Assembly: GCA_016808115.1 (NCBI GenBank)
Contig: JAEQBH010003953.1
Span: 310,001 to 374,000, forward strand
Direction: 5' to 3'
DNA: 64,000 nucleotides
Source of the DNA: Tetrastigma voinierianum
Lineage: Eukaryota; Streptophyta; Magnoliopsida; Vitales; Vitaceae
Position numbers and translations under genes: made by a program. This document shows positions 23,801 to 37,400 of the stretch, in pieces. Position 1 is the first letter of the stretch. Each line of letters starts with the position of its first letter. A model generated the notes under the pieces. It was given only the letters and a program-made list of their open reading frames with translations. It was not told where the DNA came from and did no database searches.

Positions 23801-26800
23801 AGTCAACTTTCTTGGCTGTTGATTCCACCATGAGGCTTTGGGGATCTTCAAAACCTCATTTCTTGGGTGGTGAAGTTATGAGGAGCAAGCTTGTGGAATA
23901 TTGCTTTCAGAAATATCTTGGATCTATTATCTAAAATAGGAAAATTGGGGGCAAAGCCATGTAGTTCCCCTATGGCACAAAGTCTACATCTTACTAGATA
24001 AGGCGAATTGTTTAAGGACCCTGAGAGATATAGAAGACTGGATGGGAAGCTGAACTACCTTACAGTAACACATCCTCATATTTCACACTCTGTCAGTGTT
24101 GTAAGCCAATACATGTCCTCTCCAACAGTTAAATAATTTGAGTATTTGTAAGAGCTTGAGATTCTCTATATTTATGAGAGCCGAGAGAGTGGTAATTTTA
24201 TATAGTGTCCATGGGGCATAATGGGTGAGTGTTTCACGGGATGTTTATTGGGGCGGGGATCTGGGAGACGAGGTCACTTGGGAAAAGTTTCTATGTCTTT
24301 GTTGGAGGGATGCTAGTCTCGTGAAAGAATAAGAAGCAAAGTGTGATTTCAACGTTTGAGTGCAAGAATGAATGCAGAGCAATGGCACGGTATGTGTGCG
24401 GGGATCATGTGGCTTCAATGACTCTGGTGAGGTCGATGTTGAGCTTGGTTCGAGAAAGTACAAACTTGTTTTGGAGTTTCTCTGAGGGATATACGTGAAG
24501 AGGCCAGAAGAACGATTGAGAGCGAATGTCTTTTCACACGAGAACCTAAGTAGGGATGGGTCTGATTCATCTGTAACAGGTGGTAAAAATGATTAATATT
24601 CATCAACCACGTGTTTTCAAGGGGGTATCTATTATAGTACGTATCATACTTTACATATAGGATTGTAATTTATTAGGAAGCTTTAGCTTGTAGGTGAGTT
24701 GCTCATTTAACACAAGAACTCTTAGAGAATGGAAGGAAGCACTCAACTCTTGGTGGTTTGGCCAAATGAGGTCTCACCCCTATGTATAGCAATCTTAGGA
24801 ACTCTTTGGAAACTTGGAGGGTTAGCCACAATTGAAACATCCCACTATCCCAGCCTTAAGTACTTGCAGAACACTCACGAGATACTTTGGGTTTCTCTCC
24901 TACTTTCCGTACTCTTTACACACGACTACGGTATAGCTACTGACTTATGCATTTGCTGTCGAGTAATTCTGAGCAGAAGCTTTCTCACGGCTTAATCATT
25001 TGAAGCGTAAATGGATTCACATGAACATGGTTCCATTTGAACGATTCACCAAAAATTCACCAATGTTCTTTTTCTTTCTTATCAATCAAAACCAGCCACA
25101 ACAGCAATAAGGGCATCATTATTTTTCAGTCTGATGAGAATCATGAATATTCTACGATGTCTTTGGGGAAAGTTTATCCCTGCCTTTATTATTGCATTTA
25201 TCACTCTTAATTCCTTTTGTTTTGTTTCTTTTTTTTTGTTTCATTCTTTTTCATATATAAATAGGTGTCTTTATACTATGTAGCCACATCATTATTCAGC
25301 ATTCACTGCACCTCTGGAACCACATAGTGAGAGGCCGCTGGAAGGTTTAGATTAGGTTTTTCCCGGAGTGTTTTCAATTACAACAATCCATCCCCAGTGA
25401 GGCGACTTTGACAGATTTTGAGTAAGCCTCTTTCCAACGACCCTCTTTACAGCGGGGCCCTTTTTCAATAAGCCCTCTTTCTCCATGGGACCCTCTCTGT
25501 CGAATCTTCTCCGTCGAACCTTCTTGTGGGGACCTTCTGATGGACCTTCCTTGTCGGGGACCTTCTCTGCAGCCGGATCTTCTGCAGCGGATCTTCAGTT
25601 GGGACCTTCTCCCGTGGGACCTTCTCAACAAAACATTCTAAACTTCTCCATCGAAACTTCTCTAGTGGACCTTCTCCGACAAACCTTCCTTCTCCGTCGA
25701 ACCTTCCTTCTTCGACGGACCTTACTTCTCTGATGGACCTTCCTTCTCCGACGGACCTTCTCTATGTTGCATTGCGGTTGACATTGAATAGTATTAAGTA
25801 GATCTTTATATGAGCGGTGTTATGACTGTATGCCGACTTGAGGGAGTATTGAGAATCATAAATATTACCATATATTCTTTGGTTTATCTTTACCTTTTGT
25901 GTACATTATCTCCTTATTTTTACACTTTATTTCCCTTAACTTTCCCAAGACATTTTTTGTTTCTTTTTTATTCCATTCTTTTGTGTATATATAGGTGTCT
26001 CTATACCATGTACTACACATCCGTTCAATAATAAAAACATTATTTTCTTCTCTCATTTAACACATTCAATTGCATGATCCTTCATCATATCTTTTGTAAG
26101 CTCTAACTCTTTCTTAAGGTTAGTAACTCTTACCTCATGAATACTTGGTCCCTTCTTCCCCACACCATATTAACCAATAGCCTCAATCATGGGTTGGAAA
26201 CTTGGACATGCGACTGCATAGAATGGAATGGCAACCTCATACATCCGCCTTGTGATAAGAATGCAAGCTCTTTCCCTTCCTTCCTTCTTGTGGGCATCAT
26301 TGATGGTAGTTTGAGCCATGTGTGGCTAATAAGAGTAACCTAATATCCTAAAGGACTAAGAAACAAGATGTAGTGGCTAGGTCTAGCACTAGCTAAGTTT
26401 CAAGCAATGTGTCACACGGACTTAGTCTTTTCTGCTAAGCACCCGTACGAGACCTAGACAACTCACGGACTTGAGGTTGCAAATTCGGTCCTCCCCTTGC
26501 CTAGCTTGCTCTGTTAAGCTCTTACTGTAACATAACTTTGAGGCAAGACCAAGTTGGACAATGGAAGTGCGCACGGGACAAAATGTCCAAACTAGGATGT
26601 GTCATGGAAGAGTATGTGGAGACCGTTGTGTCGACAGGCACACACAACGAGTGGTGATGGCGCTCTAGAGGTGAGTGCATGGGTATGTGAGCAGAAATTC
26701 TTGGGAGATAAGACTTAAGTGCACGAAGGAGAGAGGGGAGCATGTCGCTAGTCAGGGCTACGAAGAGGGGTCTTGGCGAACCCTGCACAAACTGGTCGGG

Positions 26801-28411
26801 AATTGAAACCGCTCTACTAGTGAGGCCATGGCAGGACGAAACCAGTTAGCATAGCATATGATGTAAAGGCATAGTCTCTTGGCATGAAGGGCCAACGAGA
26901 ATGGCGTATGAGTTATGTTGCTACATGTCAGTGAGACCCGTGACGGCATGATGTCCGAGAAGTGGTATCATGATTAATGATATCTAAGGAAGGATAATAT
27001 CATATCACGTTACTATCAAATCGAGCAGATGGATGAGCCCCTTATCTAGGTGAAGGAACTAGAATGGAAGAGTTCCTGCCTTTGGCTTATACACTGACCA
27101 CAAGGAAGAGGAGTGTTGGTAAAGAGAGACTCCCTGCTAGCAAGCCAAGCCAGGCACTAAGCAAGCGATGGCTCATAAGTCGAGTCATGTGGGAGGCATC
27201 ACACCTCAGCCTAAAGCATTGGTGACACACAAGTATGGATGTCTAGGCGCAGGCGTGTCGAATGGTGCTCAATTAGTGGTGCACTTAGGAAGGTAAGTGG
27301 CGAGCCTAGAGATGCATGTTATAGAGTAGCACACCAATAAGCAATGTATGCAAAAAAAAGGCACGGAAGAGGTGTCGAGATAGATCAATGTTATGAAAAG
27401 ACACTGCATACTATAGCGAGGCTCAAGCAAGAGTGCACGAGCTGAGGGAGCCTTGCGAGATCCTGGCGCTTAGCATTGATTACATGATTATGCAAGTAGA
27501 GAAAAATCCTATAGAATGGAATTGAGAGTTGAGGAGGCTGGTCTAGCACAGGGACTAGACACTGCACATGCGGGCTGAATTTTAGGCATGTGACACTTAC
27601 CATGGCTTGAAAGCTAAGAAGAACATAAGAGAACTCATAAAATAACTTTTAAGAAGGAAAGAAAGGTTATACTGATAGAAGGAAAATATAAACTCTTTGG
27701 AAGCACACTTGCTTGGTGCCTTGGCCAAATGATGACACTGCCTATTTATAGGCACCCTTGGAAGTGTGTGGAACCTTGAAGTGTTCCTTACAAATCAAGC
27801 ACATTCTAGAGATCCCAAAAAAGTATACCTACATAGTATTTATTAGATGTCTTTATAAATCTCTAGGTGACTCTCTGATCTTCCTAACTATTCCACACAT
27901 GTCTAGTGAAGTGCATGTCTCTCTAAGGCCTTATAAAAGCTTCCGCATTTATCAAGAAATGGAGGTCTCTCATAGTCTTTAAAACCTCCTTCCTCCTATA
28001 TAAGGTCATCAGAGACTCATTTGTGACCATGGAGAGATCCTTCTCAAGTGAGGATGTCTTTCTTGTGAGTGAGGGCATGTATGGTTGTGGTAACATGTAA
28101 AATCATATGGCTAAGACAACGTCGTTAAAAGTTGAGATTAAAAAATGATGAACAAATGACACTCATTTGTGACAATAAAGTCACTTCGGATATTGCATTC
28201 CATCCAATTTTCTATGAAATGACCAAGCACATTAAAGTGGATTGTCACTTCAAAAGAGAAAAGATCATTACAAAATGCATGGCTACTAAGTTTGTCAATT
28301 CAAATGCAAGGCTACGCACAACTTAAGGGGACATTTGATATACAAACATACATATATAAGGAAGAGAAAACTTAATTGTATATTGAAACAATAACATGTA
28401 TGTGTGTGTGT

Positions 28412-28453
<42 letters not shown>

Positions 28454-31400
28454 AGTTTTCTTTAAGAAAGCCCATTGGGTTGAATCTTACTAGACTCTAA
28501 CTACGTTTCCTTTTTTTTTAACAACCAGGTATAATCATTATGTTTCTGCTTTTGTAAATTCACGAAAGAATCGGTGTATTCCTTTTCTCTCTGACATGGT
28601 ATGGTATAATAGAGTTTAGAGAATACTAGGTTAGGGTTTGTTGTGTGGTAAATTCAAAAACCCTTGCTTGAAATCGATTTGAAATAATCTGCCATAACAC
28701 ATTTTCCATGAGACTTTTCGGAGACCTCCATTAAGGCCCTTGAGCACACAATGACGGAGCACCTCCCTCCGATCACCTTAGGTGGCTTGGCAATAATGCC
28801 TCCCGGGCACCGATCTTGATGCAGCACTAAATCTGACGCTAGCGCTTGGCAGCGAGTGAGGCAATGTTTGGCCACACGCCTCCTCTAGCAAATTAGTCTA
28901 CCGCCGACGAGCCTATCCAGCCACACCACGCGCCCCACCGTCGTAGGAAAAGCCCTCTTTTTCCACTTTTTCTCTCCGATGAATGTTTCAGAGGTAAATA
29001 GTAGCCTGAATCTCCATTGTTTTTGTGTCTTCTGAAGCTCTACAACACCTTCAGGACCTTGCGAGTTATTTCTGTTGATTTTGTTGACCTTCTGCTGATT
29101 TCTCATCTCTATGAATAAAAAGCCGTCTATATGGCTAAAAAAGGTCAGACTTTTAATTCCGTTGTATTTGGAACTCCTAAGATTACCTGGGATAAATTCA
29201 CGGGGAGCGAAAATAATCAATCATGGGTGGACTCGGTGGATCTTTGGTTTAGTGGTAATGGTTGTGAGGATCATCTTACCATTGGAACATGAAGTATTAG
29301 AAGATAAACATACTTTCGATGAAAAAAAGCGATGATTTGCACTTGTGTTCTTAGAATAATCTGACGGTGTGAGACCATATAATATTAGGGCCTATAAAAC
29401 TTGCTATACTCTCTGGAATCAAATGAAGAAACTGTACACTAATGATATTCAGTCTCTCTATCGAGTAACATCCTCCATTGCTAATTTAAAACAGCTCAAT
29501 ATGGATATATCTTCTTATGGTGGACGAATGTATGCCCTTAAGGATGAACTTGTATCTATCTTGCCATAGTCTACTAATCTTTGAACATGATCAAGATGGA
29601 TGGAATAACATGATCATTCTTCTACTTAACCTCGAGCGTGATTTGGCTGTCAGAACGGATACTCCCTTTGGAGCAATTATTCTGAACTTTAATGAGGCTC
29701 TTGCTTGGTTACTTCACCATGCCTCTAGTGTCACTCAGTCTATGCGATCTGAGATTACACCGTACACTTCTGTGATGATTTCTCAGTCTCATTCTTGAAG
29801 TGATTCCAAAGGTGGACGTGGTAACAACCGAGGTAGAGGACAACGTCCTCAATGCACATAATGTCATACGCTTGGACACACCCGTGATCAATGCTATCAG
29901 TTACATGGCCGACCTCCCCGTATAATGCACATCATGTCATACGCTTGGACACACCCGTGATCAATGCTATCAGTTACATGGCCGACCTCCCCGTACTGCT
30001 CATTTGGGTTAGTCTTCTCATCATTCAACGAGTTCAAGTTCTGTCTCATGGAGCTCATCCACACCTCAGGGGATCATTCTTACGCCCGGTGAATATGAAG
30101 AGTATCTTCGTCTCACTCAAAAGCCAATCTTCCTCCGTACTTATGTTGCCCAGTAGGTAATATCTGCAGCATACAGCTGTCACCTTAGATCCTTGATCTT
30201 TGGAGCCTCGGCGTATCTCATTATCGAACCTTTCTGCTTTTATATTTTCGTCTCCTTTCTTGTGTCAGCTAATGGTTACAAAAAACCATAGCTAAAGGCA
30301 TTGGCTCAACTTGTCCCCTCCCTTCCTTGCCCCTTACCTCTGTACTTTAAGTTCATGATATTCCTTTTAATCTTATTTCCATTAGTAAGTTGACTTGTGA
30401 CCTTCATTGTGTACTTACTTTATCACACAACTCTACAACCTTACAGGACCGGAGTACATGGAAGATGATTAGCATAGGACATGAGTCCCTAGGTAACTTT
30501 CACCTCAACTCGTCTCTTTGTTCCACTGCTTGCACTTCTACATAAGCTCCTCTCCTCCTCAATAGTCGTCTCAATCATCCACGGCCTCTCAGTTTGAGAC
30601 TAGTTCCTCGTTTTTAGTTTATCTTCGGCTTGAGTGTAGGTCATGTGAAACCGGGAACGCCTGTGTCTTGTTCACAAAGTCTTTAGATCCTCGGACAGAG
30701 TCTCCTTTAAAGCTTGTCCACAACGTGTTTAGGGTCTTGAGTGCTACGTCCTAACTTTAGGATTCATTCTTTTATTCTTTTATAAGCGATTCAATGCTCG
30801 AATTACTTGGATTGTATTTTTGTGAAAACTGGTGAGTTATTTTCTATCTTTCAAAAAATTTCATCTTTGAAAATCACACTTAATTCGATACTTACATTCG
30901 TATTTTAAAAGTGATAATGCAAAGGAATATTTATCTATGTCACTCTCTTCTTATATGTCTTCCCATGGGATTACGCACCAATCATCTTATTGCCTTACAC
31001 TCCTCAATAGAATGGAGTGGGGCTTGTAAGCATCATTCTGATTGAAGACATTCGTTATATCTTCCATCATAAGGTTCTTCAACCTTTTTGGAAGGATGCT
31101 TGTCTAACACAATAAGTACAGTGTTTATACTTGCTTCTAGCCTTTCTAGCTCATATTTTGCCCTTAGTTTGTGTAGAACAAGTGCTTTTTACTTTCTTTT
31201 CTGTTTTTATGCTCCTGAAGATTGCTCAACGTTCCTTGCAACTTTTTGAAGTGCCTTTGGATGTAGAAACTGACATGTTTGAAAGAAAGCACTTAGCCCC
31301 TTTTCACTTTAAACGGATAAAATTTAAAAAACAATTCGCCCAACTCTCAATCTTGTTCTTCCTCTCCTCGAAGAGAAGAGGCCTAAGGAATGGTTCCCGA

Positions 31401-34400
31401 TGTGATTGAGGACTTTCAAAGGATGCGGGGATGATCACTTTCCCAGGTTTTATCTTGACAGGAGGTTCATCATCTAAGGGAGTGGAATTATCACGAGAGA
31501 AATTGAATATAGTCACAGATACTGAGTTGTTAAGAAGTGCGAGAGGAAGATGAATACCCGGTACTGAGTCGAGTGCCCGATACTCAAAGTGATCTTAGGT
31601 ACTCAAAGTTGTTAAAGTGCGAGAGAAGATAAGTATCAATGCTACTAGATATGTGGTACGGGCACTCCAGAAGTTGTTAAAGGCCCGATGGATGTAAGAG
31701 TGCAGGCAAGCCCGAAGAGAGTGAGTCACAGATCTAGTGCTCGAGATTCAACTAGGTCAATACATGCGAAATTATGATATTTGTGCGAGACACGGTCATC
31801 TTTGCTCCGTTCGTGTAGCATTTGGGGGAGGCGTGTATTTAAGCACAGCAGGCTAAGTTGAACATAGACAGCTCCTACTTAGGTTTTCCTTTAGTTTAGT
31901 TAGGGTTTTCTCTCTTTTTCTTGGGTTTCTTGTAATTTCAATTTTGCACAACAAAGATCTTTGTTTGTTCTTGTAGTTAATCACTTGTAATACTTAGTCT
32001 AAGTCTTTTAGTCTGTAGTTTCATCTCTAAACTTGTTCCATTCGGGTTTACATCAATCTATAGCATTTATTTCTCTTCTACTTGCATTTATGTTGGATGT
32101 TCTTGCATTTATTAGTCAATTCCTAGCTTTAATGGGGTTACAAACCTTGAGCAGTGAAACTCATCCTGACAAAAGGGAGTAACGAAACCTCTCCCACCCC
32201 TTGTGCTTCAATGGAAGTTGTATGATGTTAAATACTTACTACATTCTCTCTAAATGCTCAGTTTGGCATATTCTTGACAATGTGTGAACAAGAGAATCCT
32301 AGTACACATTGTGCTTGAACCTAAATGCATGCTGAGTGTTTGTATAAACTTTCTAAGTTAGCATTTGACATCATTCTCCCATCCTTCTTTTTGTAAAAAG
32401 CTTTTGAAGTCATATCTTCCATCAAAGACCATTCTCAATGGATCCTAGATAGAATATAAGTAAAGTGCTTGTTACCTAGTTGTGGATAAGTGGAAACCCT
32501 AGAATCCTATCACTCATCTTTCTTGTGGATAATATAATCTTAAATCAATCGGTCACCGTCGAACAATCGCCCCGTGATTTACTTTATTTGCACATTCATT
32601 GGACATTAATACCTAAGGATCCTCTTAGAACCCCACTCTCTGTGTAGATGACCTGTGGACTTCCCACATAATTATTATGTTGGGCGATATTGAGTTCCTA
32701 CGCTTAGGAACATATTGAGTACATCGTACAAGGATAAGCAATGTTATCTTAGTTGCATGTTATTTGATTAATCGCATGTCATCCTCTATTTTGCATGATT
32801 AGATCTCTCATTTTGTCTTACTACCTAATCAACCTCTCTTTTACCTCCTTCCTCGTGTCTTTGGTTATGCCTATTTTGTTCATATTCTCACTCCTGGATA
32901 AGACAAACTCTCAGCCACAGCCACGAAGTCTGTCTTCATGGGTTATTCTTGCCTTCGGAGGGGTTATCGTTGTTATTATCCCGACATTAATCGCTACTTT
33001 ATCTCTACTGTTGTCACCTTCTTTGAGGATTTCTCCTTCTTCTCCTCTGCAACACATCCTCCTGTTCCGGATGTCTTATCTATTCCTCTTGCCTTACCAT
33101 CTCCAGATTTCCCTTCTCCACCCACAGATGCTACGACTCGACCATTTCAAGCTTATACTCATCGTCCTCGTCCTTCTATAAGGCCTCATGTTGAATCATC
33201 TTCTATGTTACAATCATCTCCTGCTCCGAGTCAGCAATCGTCTGATGATCTACCAATTGCCATAATGAAAGAAACCTGCTCTACTTCTAACCCACATCTT
33301 GTTTATAATTTTCTCAGCTTCATCGTTTATCTTTACCCTACTTTACCTTTGTTTCCACCTTGTCTTCTGAATCTCTACCACTAAAAGTACTAGTGAGGCT
33401 CTCTCTCATCCGGGCTAGAAACAGGCAATGGTTATGGAAATGGATGCTCATTACTCCAATAGCACATGGAAGCTTGTCGTTCTTCCTCCTTGCAAGTCTC
33501 TTGTTGGTTGTCACTGGGTTTATACAGTGAAGGTGGGACCTAATGGCAAGGTTGATCGGCTTACGACTCGTTTGGTTGCCAAGGGGTACACTAAGCAATA
33601 TGGCTCGGACTATTATTATACTTTTCTCGTGTTTCAGATTGCGCCGATGACACAACGCTACAGGGTTCTTTGTCTGCTTATGACCCGCACAGGTTGGTTG
33701 TAAAAATGTCTTCTTCTGTGGTGATCTCGCCCAGGAGGTTTATAATGAACCCAACCACTGGTTTTGTTGCTCGGGGAAGGACCCAGTTTGGTATGCAAAG
33801 CGCATAGTTCATATATGATCAAACGATCTCCTCGAGCTTTGGTTTAGTCGGTTTAGCTTAGGGGTTCAAGAGTTTAGCATGATTGGAAGCATACTAGACC
33901 ATTTTGTTTTTTATCATTATTCATCCGCTGGACAATGTATTTACTTGATTGTTTATGTGGATGACATTGTCATTACAGGCAGTGACCAAGATGGTATTCA
34001 GAAACTCAAACAACACCTCTTCAGCCACTTTCAGACAAAAGACTTAGGGAAACTCAAGTATTTTCTAGGCATTGAGATAGCTCAGTCTAATTCCGAAGTG
34101 GTTATTTCTCAGAGGAAGCATACCTTGGATGTATTGGCAAACACTAGTATGTTGGCCTATAAGCATGTAGACACTCCTATGGATCCGAATGTCAAACTTG
34201 TACCAGGTCAAGGGGAGCCTCTACGAGATCCAGGGAGATATAGACGACTTGTTAGTAAACTGAACTATCTCACTATCACTCGACTTGACATTTCTTTTTT
34301 TGTGAGCGTAGTTAGTTAGTTCCCATAATCACCTTGTAATAGTCATTGGGATGCTGCAGTTCGTATTCTTCGTTATGTCAAAGGAACAGGTGAGGTGTAT

Positions 34401-37400
34401 GAGAAAGAGGTCGTACAAGTTATTTATTCTGATGTCTGAATAGGATGAGGCTGCTGCGAGATGAAGCGTTCTCGTCAAGGTATTGTGTGTTCATTGGAGG
34501 TAACTTAATATCACGGATGAGTAAACAAGATGTACTAGCGACGAATCTTGGCGATATCCCGGCTAAGCGCCAGCAACATGTGAACTCATATGGTTGAAGC
34601 ATTTCCTCCGAAATTTAAGATTTTGGAAGGATGACGGATGAAGCATATGTGATGTCAGTTACGCTTGCATATTTCGCCAACCTAGTTTTCCATGAGGGCT
34701 AAGCATCAAAGTGGATTGCCACTTTATCAAAGAAGATTACATTGGGATGCATGACTGCTAGTTTGTCAACTCAAATGACCAACTAGCGGATATCTTCCAC
34801 TACAAGTCTCTTAAAAGGTCTGAGATAAAGTATATACATGTGAGTTGGGTGCTTTTGACCTATATGCTCCAGCTTGAAGGAGAGTGTTAAAGTTTAGTCT
34901 CCTAATCCATTTAGGATTATTTTCCTTCTCTCTTTAGTCTCCTAATTAGACTCTAACTCTGTTTCCTTTTTTGCCCGAACACTAGAGTATAAATATGTAT
35001 GTTTCTCATTTTTAAATTTATGAGAATCAATGTATTCTTTTACTCTCAACAAAAACCAACAAGATTTATAAAATGATATTGGATATCATTACTTAACCAT
35101 GTTCACACATACCTAATTGCTTATATCAAAACCAAAACAGCTCTCAACAAAAACCAGCAAGATCTATAAAATGATATTGGATATCATTACTTAACCATGT
35201 TCACACATACCTAATTTCTTATATCAAAACCAAAACATATGTAAAGCTGAAAAGCAAATATCAAGGTCGTGAGTAAAGTAAATGTATAGTATGGAGACTT
35301 CGAAAGACAATCTCAATGAGGATAGCTTTTTGAGAATGGAATTCTTTACTAGTATAAGATGAACATTGTTCAGATGGTGATGTTCTTATAGCACCACAAG
35401 CAAATTTTTTCCTCAATGAAAATCCTTGGTTCTTTTAAAATTTAGGATGAAGAACCACATTATGATGCAACATATGAATATAATAAGATTTACAATCATT
35501 ACCTAAAAGAGGATTACCAAAGTCTTTCATGAGATTAAGAAATTATGATGGGGCCTTATGCAACAAAAATGACCAATTGAAGGGAACCAAATTTCATGTT
35601 ATACACCAAAAGAAGAGAGTGAAAAAGTTCATTTGGATTCCTTTAGCTCATAGAAAGATTTTAAAAGAGAATTCATTCAAACTGGGCTGTTAAAACATTG
35701 TTTGAATAATTTATTTTTGGATATTACTGTAATTCCGTTGAGGACTATCTCCAAAGCCAAGGAATTGGCTATTGATCTGTGATTGTCGTGAAGGGTTCAG
35801 GCCAACAGGAGCTATGTTGTTCTGTATGCCTATAAATATACAGGATCTAATTTAGGATTCTGCTGATTGATGTTTTCCTTTGTAGCCTCAACACTCCACT
35901 CTTGTACTCTTCTTTGACATAGTGGATTCTCCTCATTCACCCATGGTTTTTTCTTTTCTAAGGTATCCATGTAAATCTGTATGTTCTTATGTTCACTCTC
36001 ATTTTTTCCCATTCTCATTTTCAGTAACAAATAGGGCATAAAAAAAGTATTAAATCTTTACCTATTCAAAAATATTTTTTAGATTTTTATTTTGAAGGTT
36101 CTATTCATTCAGGTGAAAATGGATACTTGATAAGCATCATATCTTTTCAGAGGTAATCAAGAACACTACAATTTCTCTGAAGTCAAGTCATGATCTACCA
36201 ACAAGGTTCCATTCTTCCTTCATGATTTTTAATGTGGACAACATAGAACTAAATCAAATCCCAACTCGAATCCAGTCAACCAAACCATACCATTGATGTC
36301 AAATTGAATTTAAACCACACATAGGCAGCCCTATATTAAACAGCTCTTAGACTCTTTACAAAGTTTCATTGCAATATCAGCCATTGTGCTTTAGTACAAT
36401 AACAAAAATATCCATCTCATTAAATTGTATGCCTTATTTGACCCTTGAGCTGGCATCTTTTCTTAAATTCATAAAATCCCACATCTACTACATACAAGAA
36501 GAGTTAACCTTGGAGTATAAAGCCAACTTCAGGGTACTATTAAGAAGTCAATATTCCTACACAATGTGGTGATCAACTTGGTTACAAGAGTTTAATATGC
36601 ACACCTACCCTCCTAAAGCAAAGCAAAAATAAACTATACAAAGCAATAATTACAAAGACAATCCTTATAATTATTCTTAGCTGCTGACTATTCTAAAATA
36701 TATAACCATTAATTGATTTTAAAGTAGATCAATTAGAGTAAAAAATAGAAACAAGTATCAAGTAATCAGCCACATTTTATACTAACTTTTTTACCATGCA
36801 TGCAGGGGACTCTAGTAATGTTTAATAGAATAGGTAAGATGAAATTTTTTTAAATGGCTTATCAAATACAAACCTTTCCCACAAGTAGGATGAACTTCTG
36901 GCTATATGGATACACCATCTTCACCGAGTTCACAAAGGCCATAATGGTGGCTGATTCCTCGCAAAGTTTAGACTCAATAGTCACACCATTAAAAACCAAA
37001 TCAGCAATTTCTTGATCTAAATCCCTAGAAACGAAAGCAAAAGAAGTATCACTTTGTGAACATATATATTTGTCACAATTATTAAAAAAATATTCATAGA
37101 ATCAATTTTTTAGCCAACAGAAAACATTTGCCCTTTGAACAATTTATCCATACATCTGTGAGCAATGAACTAGCATATGATAAGGAGTTAGCATGAGTAT
37201 GTGGGAGGTTCAAGTTTCAAGCTCCAACAAGGTTCAAGTTTCAGAAATACATACAGAGATAATAATGACAACATATAAACTTTGACACAGAAAACATATA
37301 GGTATTTTCCATAAGAGGAAAAAATTCCTTCTCCAGAGCTTCAAAAAATATTCATCAATACTATATCTTGTAGAACAACTCTTAGCAAATGAGACAGCAG

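Noticed and set aside
25374..25733. Open frames of 82-85 codons on both strands, arginine- and serine-rich
   Set aside because: They are produced by the minisatellite and have no counterpart outside it.
32795..33181. 128-codon leucine-rich plus-strand frame
   Set aside because: Shadow of the integrase C-terminal frame that overlaps it in another phase.
35830..36039. 69-codon minus-strand frame that could be an extra exon
   Set aside because: Sequence is not VPS13-like, and exon f joins exon g in phase 0 without it.
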